A DNA stretch of 64,000 nucleotides, from assembly GCF_016743815.1 (NCBI RefSeq), contig NZ_CP061035.1, forward strand, positions 2,978,501 through 3,042,500. Reading direction: 5' to 3'. The notes beneath the pieces were generated by a model. The model searched no databases. It was not told the DNA's origin and was given only the letters and a program-made list of their open reading frames with translations. Shown here piece by piece: positions 18,160 through 26,621 of this stretch (position 1 is its first letter; each line of letters starts with the position of its first letter). The stretch is from Sphingomonas aliaeris (GTDB taxonomy: Bacteria > Pseudomonadota > Alphaproteobacteria > Sphingomonadales > Sphingomonadaceae). The translations under genes were made by a program, and so were the position numbers.

Positions 18160-18230
18160 AGGTCACACTAGGGTCACACTGTGTCGGGGTCGAATACGGC
18201 GAGAGCGGCCGAAGTTCACACAAGGTCACG
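18160..18230. promoter_or_regulatory. GGTCACACT direct repeats upstream of frmA
   Basis: GGTCACACT occurs at 18161-18169 and 18172-18180, 11 bp apart, about one helical turn. A related GTTCACACAAGGTCAC lies at 18214-18229. The block lies 90-160 bp upstream of the frmA start. Possible operator or degenerate repeat; no binding protein can be named. The rest of the 310-bp gap 18069-18377 has no gene and holds a degraded copy of the interspersed repeat near 18338-18362. Confidence 0.3.
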
Positions 18231-18377
18231 CGGTATTGAGGTATTTGCGCCAGATGGCGTCGGGGTGTCGGAGGAATGTCAAAGAGCGACAGTGATCGTA
18301 GCGGTCTGCCGGCGTGTAGGACATAGCGGCGACCGATATTGGTGGAAAGCGGGCGTTCAATCGGACATGATTGTCAG

Positions 18378-18785
18378 ATGCTTCGTCCTGCCGACATTAT
18401 TGCTGAGCTTGAACGCGGCTATTGCGAGGATGGTCGATCACCTTCACAGGCGGATATCCATCGGTGGACGGCAGGAGCGAGGGACGACGAGACGCAGCTC
18501 TATGATGATATTGGTGCCGAGTTGGCGCGCGGCTACCACGAACGGCGGTATTCATTCGATTTCTGCGACCGGGTAGTAAACGATCTTTATGGCACGATGA
18601 TCGAAAAGCAGTTCAACGATCCGCAGCCGTCCTGGCCAAAACTTTTCTGGAGCGTTTACGAAGCCTTCGACGCGGGCGAGTTTCATCGCAAGCCCGATAA
18701 AAGCGACGATCCAGTCGCAGAGTTCACCGACCCGGAAATCGCTGACATCGTGCAGAGCCTGACTCGATGCGCTGAGGGTCTATAA
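18378..18785 (+). CDS. hypothetical acidic protein
   Basis: Unrecognised soluble protein of 135 residues, rich in acidic and aromatic residues. It has two similar short segments (IIAELERGYCEDGR and IGAELARGYHERRYS), suggesting an internal repeat of a helical hairpin. The ATG at 18378 begins the protein-like part; in-frame sequence upstream is weak. It is flanked by degraded copies of the same intergenic repeat that separates the orphan genes at 6.6-8.8 kb. It is an isolated gene, divergent from frmA. Confidence 0.5.
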   Translation: MLRPADIIAELERGYCEDGRSPSQADIHRWTAGARDDETQLYDDIGAELARGYHERRYSFDFCDRVVNDLYGTMIEKQFNDPQPSWPKLFWSVYEAFDAGEFHRKPDKSDDPVAEFTDPEIADIVQSLTRCAEGL

Positions 18786-18828
18786 CGGACCGATGCGGAA
18801 TGTCCGCAACTCGGCGAAAGCAGACGAT
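18784..18828 (-). repeat. interspersed repeat, copy G (partial, inverted)
   Basis: On the minus strand it reads GAGTTGCGGACATTCCGC, matching the 3' core of copy D (CAGTTGCAGACATCCGC) with few differences. It begins at the stop of the orphan gene at 18378-18785. Confidence 0.4.
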
Positions 18829-18856
18829 GTGCCTCGGGCCTTAAGCCAAAGCAAAA

Positions 18857-18882
18857 AGCCGCCAGCCTTTCGGCCAGCGGCT
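18857..18882 (-). terminator. rho-independent terminator of the PEP-CTERM gene
   Basis: On the minus strand AGCCGCTGGCC-GAAA-GGCTGGCGGCT forms a stem with 9 of 11 pairs, followed by TTTTTGC. It is located 26 bp beyond the stop of the gene at 18908-19480 and in the right orientation for it. Confidence 0.75.
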
Positions 18883-18907
18883 CCGCTTTCTTCGAAAGAA
18901 GAAACTG

Positions 18908-19480
18908 TTAGGCGAACGAAACCTTCGTGCTGCGGCGACGTGCGCGCAGTGCGGCACCCATCATTCCGAAGCCGGCGATCATCATGCCCCAGGTTGCGGT
19001 CTCCGGCACCGCTGCTGCAACCGCCGAGGTTACAGTGCCTACGCCGCCCGTGAAGTTCACGTTGCCAGCCGAAGGAGTGACGGTGAACGTACCACCAGCG
19101 CCGAGGGTAGTGGCGAAATCCTGACCGACCATGAAGTTCGTTCCTGGAGCGAAGTTGAACGAGGTGATCAACGTGGTGCCCGTGAACAGGTTCAGGACGG
19201 TTCCTTCCGGGTTAGCGAATGACGCAGAGGCATCCGCGAACGTGAAGAGAGCATTTTGGTAAAGGGCAGTGAAGCTCGAGAACTGGAATACACCATTGCT
19301 GGCATCTTCCAGCGTGGTCAGGCCGGTGAACACGACGGGACCGTTCAGGTTATTCGTTTGCCCGACAGAAGAACCGGTGATCGTGCCGTTGTAGGTCACC
19401 GTCAGCGGCGTCGCTGCCGAAGCCGAAGTCGCGGTAAGTGCAGTCGCCGCAAGGGCTGCCGCCAGATAAAGGCTTTTCAC
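18908..19480 (-). CDS. PEPxxW-CTERM surface-sorted protein
   Basis: A 190-residue exported protein. A signal peptide (MKSLYLAAALAATALTATSASA) is followed by a Thr/Gly/Asn-rich, beta-strand-like body. The C-terminal sorting signal is VPETATWGMMIAGFGMMG with a closing basic cluster RARRR, the sphingomonad form of PEP-CTERM. Family knowledge: such proteins are processed by an exosortase and are often linked to exopolysaccharide. No exosortase gene is in the window. A clear terminator follows the gene. Confidence 0.88.
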   Translation of the reverse strand: MKSLYLAAALAATALTATSASAATPLTVTYNGTITGSSVGQTNNLNGPVVFTGLTTLEDASNGVFQFSSFTALYQNALFTFADASASFANPEGTVLNLFTGTTLITSFNFAPGTNFMVGQDFATTLGAGGTFTVTPSAGNVNFTGGVGTVTSAVAAAVPETATWGMMIAGFGMMGAALRARRRSTKVSFA

Positions 19481-19879
19481 GTTCTCTCTCCCTGATCGAT
19501 TATAATAAGCGGTATCAAGCGACCCACTTCGGCTTCTGAACGGCCAAAGGAATCATCATCAATATTCCGGGGAACAGCTCCCCGGTTGGGGCTGCCGTAG
19601 ACGAAGCAGTTGTAATAGCAACACGATTCATGATTTCGAAACCAACGTGTGTCGAATTGGTACGAATCCGCCAAGTTCCGAAGGACTGATCGAGACGAGC
19701 ATCAAATCGTAGGCGCTACCTGGGCCACAGCGACTTTAGAGCCCGTACCATGATTAACCGTCATACGGACGACCTTGCCAGGATTACTATGCACCACGTT
19801 CACGAGCGTGTGGCCGAAGACCAAACGCGAACAGGATTAAGCATCCGATCAGGACGGGACCGGCCGCTTTCGCCGCCCC
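19481..19879. other. 399-bp intergenic region, no supported gene
   Basis: Lies between the PEP-CTERM gene and the emrB gene, both reading left. It has lower GC than its flanks, fitting a promoter region for the PEP-CTERM gene. Short open frames here (for example 19750-19950 on plus) lack a ribosome site and protein-like composition. Confidence 0.5.
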
Positions 19880-21496
19880 CTAATGCGCCGCCCCCATTTG
19901 CGGCGCGCCCTTTGGTTTGGGGGCTAGCCAGACGAAGGCGGCGGCTATGAGGAAGATAGCGAAGGCGAGTGTGAAGACGTGGGTGGCGCCGACGGTGGCG
20001 GATTGCGCTTCGACCAGGCGGTCGATGACGCCGCGCGACTGTTCGACGCTCATGCCGCGGGCCTGCAACTGCTCCATCGTGGTGGACACGCCGTTAAGCG
20101 CCGGGACCATGTCGGACCGGCTGACGCGGCTGGCATTGTCCCACGCGGTCGTCGCCATCGCGGTGCCGATCGCGCCGCACAAGGTCCGCACGAAGCTCAT
20201 GATACCGGCCGCCGATGTCGTCTCGCTGGGCTTGACCGACGACAGCGCCAAGGCCGTCAGCCCGATAAAGAAGAACGGCATGCCGAACCCCTGCAACAGT
20301 TGCGGCAGCGCGAGTTGGAAGAAATCGGCCTCGGTGCTCCACCGCGCGCGGAGCAGCGACATAACGCCGAGCCAAAGGATCCCCAGGCACACGGTGATGC
20401 GCAGATCGACCTTCCCCACAAGCCGGGCGGCGATCGGGGACATGATGACGGCGAAGACGCCGACGAACGCGGTGGTGAACCCCGCCTCCGTCGCGGTGTA
20501 GCCGACGACCTGTTGCAGCCAGAGCGGCGTCAGCACGACCGATGCGAAGAACGCGCCGAAGCCCAAGGCGACCGCCACCGTGCCGGCGGTGAAGCCGCGG
20601 TGACGGAAGACCTTGATATCGACGATCGGGTTCTTTTCACCCAGTTCCCAGATGACGAAGGCGGGCAGGCCGATCGCGGCGATCACCGCCATCGCGACGA
20701 CGAACGGCGACGAGAACCAGTCATGTTCGCGCCCGGTGTCGAGCATCAGCTGGAACGCGCCGACCCATACGACCAGCAGGATCAGGCCGACGATATCGAT
20801 CCCGACCTTCGCCTTTTTCGTTTCGAACGGCGTGACGAGGCGGGTGACGGCGAAGACGCAGAAGGCGACGACCGGCAGGTTGATGAAGAAGATCCACGGC
20901 CAGGTCCAGTTGTCGCTGATCATCCCGCCCAGGATCGGCCCGGCGATCGGTGCGCAGACCGTGGTCATCGCCCACAGGCCCATCGCCGCGCCCGCTTTCT
21001 GTTTGGGAAAGATGCGCAGCAACAGGCTTTGCGACAAAGGCATGAGCGGCCCGCCGGACAGGCCCTGCAGGATGCGGAACACGACCAGCATGCCGAGGCT
21101 GTTCGACAGGCCGCAGAGCATCGAGAAGAAACCGAAGCCGATCAGCGACATGATGAACCAGCGGACGGTGCCGAAGCGCGCGGCGAGCCAGCCGGTGAGC
21201 GGCACGCTGATCGCGTCGGCGACCGAATAGGAGGTGATTACCCACGTGCCCTGCGTCGGCGAGATCGCCAGCCCACCGGCGATGTGCGGGACCGAGACGT
21301 TGGCGATCGTCGTATCCAGCACGACGACGAAGTTCGCCAGCGCGAGCGCGACCCCGGCGAGCAGCAGCTTGCCACCGCTGAGCGGCGTAGGCTCGGCATC
21401 CGTACCGGGTGTGGACCCCGTATCGGGTGCGGCGCCAGTACCGGCGGGGGCGGTCGCGTCCGCCACCTTACTTGCCGCGCGTATCGATGACGGCAT
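19880..21496 (-). CDS. emrB: DHA2-family MFS multidrug exporter (EmrB/QacA type)
   Basis: Fourteen-helix drug:proton antiporter of up to 538 residues. Markers are NFVVVLDTTIANVSVPHIAG in helix 1, GWLAARFGTVRW (motif A), and GLSGGPLMPLSQSLLLRIFP (motif C region). The extended Ala/Thr/Pro-rich N-terminus overlaps emrA by 29 bp if the ATG at 21496 is used; a GTG at 21466, just after the emrA stop, is an alternative start. It works with the EmrA-type adaptor and the NodT-type outer-membrane channel encoded just upstream to export toxic compounds across both membranes. Confidence 0.9.
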   Translation of the reverse strand: MPSSIRAASKVADATAPAGTGAAPDTGSTPGTDAEPTPLSGGKLLLAGVALALANFVVVLDTTIANVSVPHIAGGLAISPTQGTWVITSYSVADAISVPLTGWLAARFGTVRWFIMSLIGFGFFSMLCGLSNSLGMLVVFRILQGLSGGPLMPLSQSLLLRIFPKQKAGAAMGLWAMTTVCAPIAGPILGGMISDNWTWPWIFFINLPVVAFCVFAVTRLVTPFETKKAKVGIDIVGLILLVVWVGAFQLMLDTGREHDWFSSPFVVAMAVIAAIGLPAFVIWELGEKNPIVDIKVFRHRGFTAGTVAVALGFGAFFASVVLTPLWLQQVVGYTATEAGFTTAFVGVFAVIMSPIAARLVGKVDLRITVCLGILWLGVMSLLRARWSTEADFFQLALPQLLQGFGMPFFFIGLTALALSSVKPSETTSAAGIMSFVRTLCGAIGTAMATTAWDNASRVSRSDMVPALNGVSTTMEQLQARGMSVEQSRGVIDRLVEAQSATVGATHVFTLAFAIFLIAAAFVWLAPKPKGAPQMGAAH

Positions 21497-22649
21497 CCAT
21501 CGTCAGCCCGACGCGCAGCGGATGCGCGCGCATGTCCTTCGGATCGATGACGATACGCACGGGCAGGCGCTGTACGACCTTCACCCAGTTGCCGGTCGCG
21601 TTCTGCGCCGGGATCAGCGAGAAGGCGGCGCCGGTGCCGCCGGCGAAACCGGTCACCCGGCCGTGGAACACGACATCATCGCCGTAGAAATCGGACGTGA
21701 GTTCGACCGGCTGGCCGATCTTCACGTCGCGCAACTGGCTTTCCTTGTAATTGGCGTCGACATAGGCGGAAGCGATCGGGACCACCGTCATGATCGGGGC
21801 GCCGGCGGCGATCCGCTGGCCGACCTGTACCTGGCGATTGGTGACGACGCCGTCGACCGGCGCGCGGATGACGGTGCGCGCGAGATCGAGCCGCGCCTTG
21901 TTCAGCCGTGCGCGCGCCGAGGCGACGTCCGGTGCGGTATCGATCGTCGTGCCGCGGACCAGCGCCTCGCTTGCCGCCGCATCGGCACCGGCGGAATTCT
22001 CCGTGGCGATCGCGGAGGCGACGCCGGCCTGTGCAAGCTGGCGGGCGGCGAGCGCGCTCTGATAGGCGGCGCGCGCGGTGGTCAGTTCCTCACCCGAAGC
22101 CGCGCCGCTGGCGATCAGCTGCTGACGACGATCGAGATCGATCTTCGTGCGCGCGACGACGGCATTGGCATCGGCGAGCCGGGCGCGGGCCTGCGCGATA
22201 TCGGCGTTGCGCGACGATACCTTGGAGCGGGCCGATCCGGCGAGCGCCGCCGTCTGGCCGTATTTCTGCTGCGCCTCAAGCAAGGCGGCTTCGGCGGTCG
22301 CGACGTCGATCCTGGCATCGGCGGGATCGATCACGACGAGGATGTCGCCCTTTCTGACCGGCTGCGTGCCGCCGACGCGTACCTCCGTGACCGCGCCCGA
22401 GACGAGCGAGGTGACCTGCGCCGAATCCGCACCGACATAGGCGTTGTCGGTATGCACCCGGCCCGCCTCGAACACGAAATACCAGATCGCCCAGAGGATC
22501 GCGCCGACGACCACGACGACCGCGAGGATCGTCAGCAGTTTCTTGCGCTTGCCCGCGGTGGGCGGCGACGGGGGCGTGTCGTCGTTCGTCTGGGCGGTCG
22601 TTTCGGCGGTCGCTTCGGCGGTCGGCTGCGCGGTGGGTGCGTCGGCCAT
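21468..22649 (-). CDS. emrA: HlyD/EmrA-family membrane fusion protein
   Basis: Periplasmic adaptor of 393 residues. A Thr/Ala-rich cytoplasmic N-terminus precedes one transmembrane helix (KKLLTILAVVVVVGAILWAI). Then come the biotinyl-lipoyl half (VHTDNAYVGADSAQVTSLVSG), a coiled-coil alpha-hairpin rich in Ala, Glu and Arg, and the second lipoyl half (VIRAPVDGVVTNRQVQVGQR). The adjacent GTG (22652) and ATG (22649) start codons overlap the stop of the outer-membrane gene, showing translational coupling. Middle gene of the efflux operon. Confidence 0.9.
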   Translation of the reverse strand: MADAPTAQPTAEATAETTAQTNDDTPPSPPTAGKRKKLLTILAVVVVVGAILWAIWYFVFEAGRVHTDNAYVGADSAQVTSLVSGAVTEVRVGGTQPVRKGDILVVIDPADARIDVATAEAALLEAQQKYGQTAALAGSARSKVSSRNADIAQARARLADANAVVARTKIDLDRRQQLIASGAASGEELTTARAAYQSALAARQLAQAGVASAIATENSAGADAAASEALVRGTTIDTAPDVASARARLNKARLDLARTVIRAPVDGVVTNRQVQVGQRIAAGAPIMTVVPIASAYVDANYKESQLRDVKIGQPVELTSDFYGDDVVFHGRVTGFAGGTGAAFSLIPAQNATGNWVKVVQRLPVRIVIDPKDMRAHPLRVGLTMDAVIDTRGK

Positions 22650-24073
22650 CACTTAGTCTCCATATCAGTATAGCCGCCGCCAAGCGCGCGGATCAGCGCG
22701 ACATCGAGGGCGATACGGCGCGCCTCGAGGTCGGCCACGGCACGGCGTGCGGTCAGCTGGTAATCATTCGCCGTCAGGACGGTAAGCTGGGTCGAAAGTC
22801 CGCCGCGATAGCGCAGCGCGGCGATGCGGCTGGCGTCGGCGGCGGAGGCGAGCGAGGCGCGCTGTTCCGCCAGCCGCGTATCCAGCGCGCGCCGGCTGGC
22901 GACCGCATCGGCGACTTCGCGCAGGGCGGCGATCAGCGTGCGATCATAGGTCGCGACGGCATTGTCGTAATCCGCGCGTGCCTGAACGTAACGGCCCCGA
23001 ACCCTGCCGCCGTCGAAGATCGGCAGGCTGAACGCCGCGCCTGCCGTGCCGTAGCTGGAATCCCCCTCGATCAGGCGACCGAGGCCGAGCGATTGCAGGC
23101 CGACGATCGCGGACAGGCTGATATTGGGATAGAAATCGGCGCGGGCGACCTTGATCCGTTTTGCCGCGGCTTCGGCGCGCAGCCGGGCCGCGACGATGTC
23201 GGGACGCCGACCGATCAGGTCGATCCCGGCCGAATCCGGCACGCCGACCGATGCCGCCGCGATCGTCGGGCGCGCGATCGACAGGCCGCGATCGGGGCCG
23301 GCGCCGACCAGAGCCGCGATCCGGTTGCGGGTCAGCGCGATCGCTTCGTCCAGCGCGGCGATATCGGCGCGGGCGGCGGGAACGCGCGATTCCGCCTGAC
23401 GCTGGCTGCCGACCGCATCGACGCCGACATCGACGCGCTGCGTGGTGAGTTGCGCGCTGGCACCGCGGACACGCAGCGCCTCCAGCGCGACGTCGCGTTC
23501 GGCATGATATTGCGCGAGTTCGGCATAAGCGGTGGCGATGTTGGTCGCGAGCATCAGCCGCGCCTGATCGGCATCGACGCGCGCCGCCTCCGCCTCGGAC
23601 GTCGCCGCCGCCAGCGCGGCGCGGTTCTTGCCCCACAGATCGAGGCTGAAACTGCCGGTGCCGGTCAGGCGACCCGTATCCTGTATCCCCTCCGGCACGA
23701 ATTGCGGCGGGATGCCGAGGTTGCGGCTCTGTTTGTTGCCACCGACGATGCCGTCCGCCGACAGGGTCGGCGACAAGGCGGCGCGGCTTTGCCGGGCGAG
23801 CGCATCGGCGGCGGTGATCCGCGATACCGCGGCGGCGAGGTCGGGCGAGTTCCTGAGCGCTTCGTCGATCAGGGCCGTCAGTTGCGGATCGCGGAAGCCG
23901 GTCCACCATGCGGTCGCCGGCCAGTCACGGTTCGTGCCCGGCACGGCAGCGATCGTCCGCGTCGATGGGAGCGACGACGCGGTGCGCATGTCCGGCGCCT
24001 TGCCGAGATCCGGCGCGCAGCCGGCGAGCAAAGCGGCAGCGGATGCCGCAAGGGAAAACACGATAAGACGCAT
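22649..24073 (-). CDS. NodT-family efflux outer-membrane lipoprotein
   Basis: TolC-like outer-membrane factor of 474 residues. The lipobox SAAALLAGC gives an N-terminal lipidated cysteine. The body has the duplicated OEP architecture with long Ala/Arg-rich helices, ending in the family motifs ALRYRGGLSTQLTVLTANDY and LDVALIRALGGG. First gene of the efflux operon, read from the palindromic promoter region shared with the TetR gene. The export substrate is not known. Confidence 0.9.
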   Translation of the reverse strand: MRLIVFSLAASAAALLAGCAPDLGKAPDMRTASSLPSTRTIAAVPGTNRDWPATAWWTGFRDPQLTALIDEALRNSPDLAAAVSRITAADALARQSRAALSPTLSADGIVGGNKQSRNLGIPPQFVPEGIQDTGRLTGTGSFSLDLWGKNRAALAAATSEAEAARVDADQARLMLATNIATAYAELAQYHAERDVALEALRVRGASAQLTTQRVDVGVDAVGSQRQAESRVPAARADIAALDEAIALTRNRIAALVGAGPDRGLSIARPTIAAASVGVPDSAGIDLIGRRPDIVAARLRAEAAAKRIKVARADFYPNISLSAIVGLQSLGLGRLIEGDSSYGTAGAAFSLPIFDGGRVRGRYVQARADYDNAVATYDRTLIAALREVADAVASRRALDTRLAEQRASLASAADASRIAALRYRGGLSTQLTVLTANDYQLTARRAVADLEARRIALDVALIRALGGGYTDMETK

Positions 24074-24082
24074 GGTCAGGCC

Positions 24083-24148
24083 TGATACTGTCTGGTATCA
24101 TGGCCCCGTGATCCTATTCGTTTCGGTTGTCAATTGTAATGATACCAG
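24083..24148. promoter_or_regulatory. palindromic operator between efflux operon and tetR
   Basis: A perfect inverted repeat TGATAC-N6-GTATCA is at 24083-24100. In addition CTGGTATCAT (24092-24101) is exactly inverted at 24139-24148 (ATGATACCAG), which overlaps the tetR start codon. The layout suggests that the TetR-type repressor binds here and controls both divergent transcripts. The repeats are seen; the binding is inferred. Confidence 0.7.
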
Positions 24149-24813
24149 CAAGTATTGCCGACCCCGCGAGCGGGGCTGACAGCGTCCGCGCAGCGCGGCG
24201 TCAGGCGTTCGTGGACGCGGCGCGCGACGCGTTTTTCGCGCGCGGATATGGCGAGACGACGATGTCCTCGATCGCTGCCAAGGTCGGCGGCTCCAAGACG
24301 ACCTTGTGGTCGTACTTCCCGTCGAAAGAGGAATTGTTCGCCGCCGTCGTGGATGACATCGTCACGCAGTTCAGCCAGGCGCTGACGGTGGACCTGCCGC
24401 CGGACGGGCCGGTCGAGGCGACGTTGCGGCGGTTCGCCACCGCGATGATGGCGACGGTGCTGTCGCCGCCGGTGATCGCGCTGCACCGCGTGGTGACCGG
24501 CGAGGCGCAGCGTTTCCCGGAACTCGGCGCGACCTTCTATCAACGCGGACCGAAGCGCGGGAAGGAACGGCTTGGCGCCTATATCGCCGCCGCGATGGCC
24601 GACGGGCGGTTGCGACAAGGCGATCCGATGGTCGCGGCGCGTCAGTTCTCGTCGCTATGCCAGTCCGGCTGCTTCCACGAGATCCTGCTCGCGATCGAAG
24701 GGTTTGCCGGGGAAGACAAGATCCGCCGCGATATCGAGGCGGCGATCGATACGTTTCTGCGCGCATGGGCAACGGATCGACCGGGTGCCGGGTCGGTCAA
24801 CGCTTCAGGATGA
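24139..24813 (+). CDS. TetR-family transcriptional regulator of the efflux operon
   Basis: Repressor of about 224 residues. The N-terminal helix-turn-helix is typical: AFVDAARDAFFARGYGETTM, SSIAAKVGGSKTTLWSYFPS, KEELFAAVVDD. The C-terminal domain binds the inducer and dimerises. The ATG at 24139 lies inside an operator half-site; an upstream TTG at 24127 is a weaker alternative. Divergent from the NodT-EmrAB operon, which it presumably represses. It overlaps the convergent HAD gene by 17 bp. Confidence 0.88.
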   Translation: MIPASIADPASGADSVRAARRQAFVDAARDAFFARGYGETTMSSIAAKVGGSKTTLWSYFPSKEELFAAVVDDIVTQFSQALTVDLPPDGPVEATLRRFATAMMATVLSPPVIALHRVVTGEAQRFPELGATFYQRGPKRGKERLGAYIAAAMADGRLRQGDPMVAARQFSSLCQSGCFHEILLAIEGFAGEDKIRRDIEAAIDTFLRAWATDRPGAGSVNASG

Positions 24814-25605
24814 TCTCCGCGATCGCCTGAGCGACGCCGTCAGCGTCGTTGCCGCCGGTCACGTGATCGGCCTTGGCGCGAACCTCTTCCGGCCCCTGCC
24901 CCATCGCGATCGAGACGGCGGCGCGCGCGAACATCGGCACGTCGTTCGCCTGATCGCCGATCGCACAGGTTGCCGATAATGGCGTATCCATCGCGTCGGC
25001 GAGCAAGGTGATCCCGTCGCCCTTGTTGCCGACCGATGCGGTCACATCGAGATAATAGGTTTGCGACTGCATGATCGTCGCCTGAGCCTCGAACGCTTTC
25101 AAACTGGAGCGGAGATCGATCAGCACCTGCGGCGCGTCGCTGACGAAGGTGATCTTGTCGACCCGATCGTAGAGCGCGGTGAAATCGGTGGTGATCACCG
25201 GCTCCTGATCCGAGGCGATCCGTTCGCTGCCGACATGCCCGCCGGACGCGGTGCTGGCATACCAGATGTCGTCGGCGAAGACCCAGATGTCCGCATCCAC
25301 GCCGTCCGCCAGCGCGAGCATCCCTCCACGACGCGACGCGGCACGAATTCCTGCCGCACCACGGTGCCGTCGCGGTGGAAGATCGTGCCGCCGTTGAACG
25401 CGCCCATCGGGGCGTCGATCTCCAGCGCCTGCGCGATCGGCATCATGCCCGATCGCGGGCGGGCGCTGATGATCGTGAAGCCGACGCCCGCGTCGCGCAG
25501 GTCGTGGACAGCACGGATCGTGGCGGGAGTCAGTTGCTTTTGCTTGTCGACAAGCGTGCCGTCGACATCCGACACGACCAGCCGGATGGCCTCCGTTTCA
25601 CTCAT
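24797..25605 (-). pseudogene. Cof-type HAD hydrolase, frameshifted
   Basis: Sugar-phosphate phosphatase of the HAD IIB (Cof) type, about 268 residues when restored. The N-terminal part (ATG 25605) has the nucleophile motif VSDVDGTLVDKQ and ends RRVVEG; the C-terminal part resumes in another frame as LALADGVDADIWVFADDIWY and has the late motif GDQANDVPMFARAA. Joining requires one extra base at the C run 25322-25324 on the plus strand. Its start overlaps the gnd stop by 4 bp, so it is the last gene of the pentose-phosphate operon and may dephosphorylate a sugar phosphate. Confidence 0.8.
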
Positions 25606-26582
25606 TGCGGGATTTCGACATGGCCGCCAAAGCCGTAGCGCATCGCCGAGAGCAATTTGTCGCCGAACGTGTGGTCGACGCGGCTGCGATAGCGCGCGAA
25701 CAAGGCGGCGGTGAGGACGTTGGCCGGCACCTTCTCCTCCATCGCGGCGTCGATCGTCCACTGGCCCTCGCCCGAATCCGCGACGTTGCCGCTGAACGCT
25801 TCGAGCTGCATGTCCTTGGCCAGCGCGCTCGCCGACAGGTCGAGTAGCCACGACGAGATCACGCTGCCGCGGCGCCAGACCTCGGCGATATCGGTGAGGT
25901 TGAGGTCGAAGCGTTCCTCCTCGACCAGCTTGTCGGAGGATTTGCCCTTCAGGATGTCGAAGCCCTCGGCATAGGCCTGCATCAGGCCGTATTCGATGCC
26001 GTTATGGACCATCTTGACGAAGTGACCGGCGCCCGCCGGCCCGGCGTGGATATAGCCCTGTTCGGCACGGGCATCGTCGCCTTCGGGCCGGCCCGGCGTC
26101 CGCGGAATCGTGCCGAGGCCGGGGGCGAGCGCGGCGAACATCGGATCGACGTGATCGACCGCATCCTTGTCGCCGCCGATCATCATGCAATAGCCGCGCT
26201 CCAACCCCCAGACGCCACCCGACGTGCCGACGTCGATATAGCGGATGCCCTTCTCGGCGAGCGCCTTGGCGCGGCGGACATCGTCCTTGTAGAAGCTGTT
26301 GCCGCCGTCGATCACGATGTCGCCTTCGCCGCAGACCTCGGCGATCGCGGTGACGGTCTGTTCGGTGATGTCCCCGGCGGGCAGCATCGACCAGAAGATC
26401 GCGGGGGAATCGAGCTTCCCCTTCATATCCTCGATCCCCGATGCGGCGATGGCGCCATCCGCCACCAGCGCGTCGATCGCCTTCTGCTCGCGATCGAACA
26501 CGACGGCCTCATGGCCGGCGCGCATCAGGCGGCGGGCGATGTTGCCGCCCATACGGCCGAGGCCGATGATACCGATCTTCAT
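25602..26582 (-). CDS. gnd: 6-phosphogluconate dehydrogenase, decarboxylating (short GntZ/YqeC type)
   Basis: Oxidises 6-phosphogluconate to ribulose-5-phosphate and CO2. At 326 residues it is the short form rather than the 470-residue E. coli type; short forms often use NAD+. The Rossmann motif is [17 protein letters not shown], the substrate motif is [13 protein letters not shown], and the catalytic helix is [22 protein letters not shown], with Lys and Asn in place. It follows tal by 39 bp and overlaps the HAD gene by 4 bp. Confidence 0.9.
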   Translation of the reverse strand: MKIGIIGLGRMGGNIARRLMRAGHEAVVFDREQKAIDALVADGAIAASGIEDMKGKLDSPAIFWSMLPAGDITEQTVTAIAEVCGEGDIVIDGGNSFYKDDVRRAKALAEKGIRYIDVGTSGGVWGLERGYCMMIGGDKDAVDHVDPMFAALAPGLGTIPRTPGRPEGDDARAEQGYIHAGPAGAGHFVKMVHNGIEYGLMQAYAEGFDILKGKSSDKLVEEERFDLNLTDIAEVWRRGSVISSWLLDLSASALAKDMQLEAFSGNVADSGEGQWTIDAAMEEKVPANVLTAALFARYRSRVDHTFGDKLLSAMRYGFGGHVEIPQ

Positions 26583-26621
26583 GCTTGATCTCCGATAGGC
26601 AACAGGGAATGCAGGCCGGCG

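Noticed and set aside
19750..19950. Short plus-strand frame before emrB
   Set aside because: No ribosome site, and its 3' part is antisense to the emrB C-terminus.
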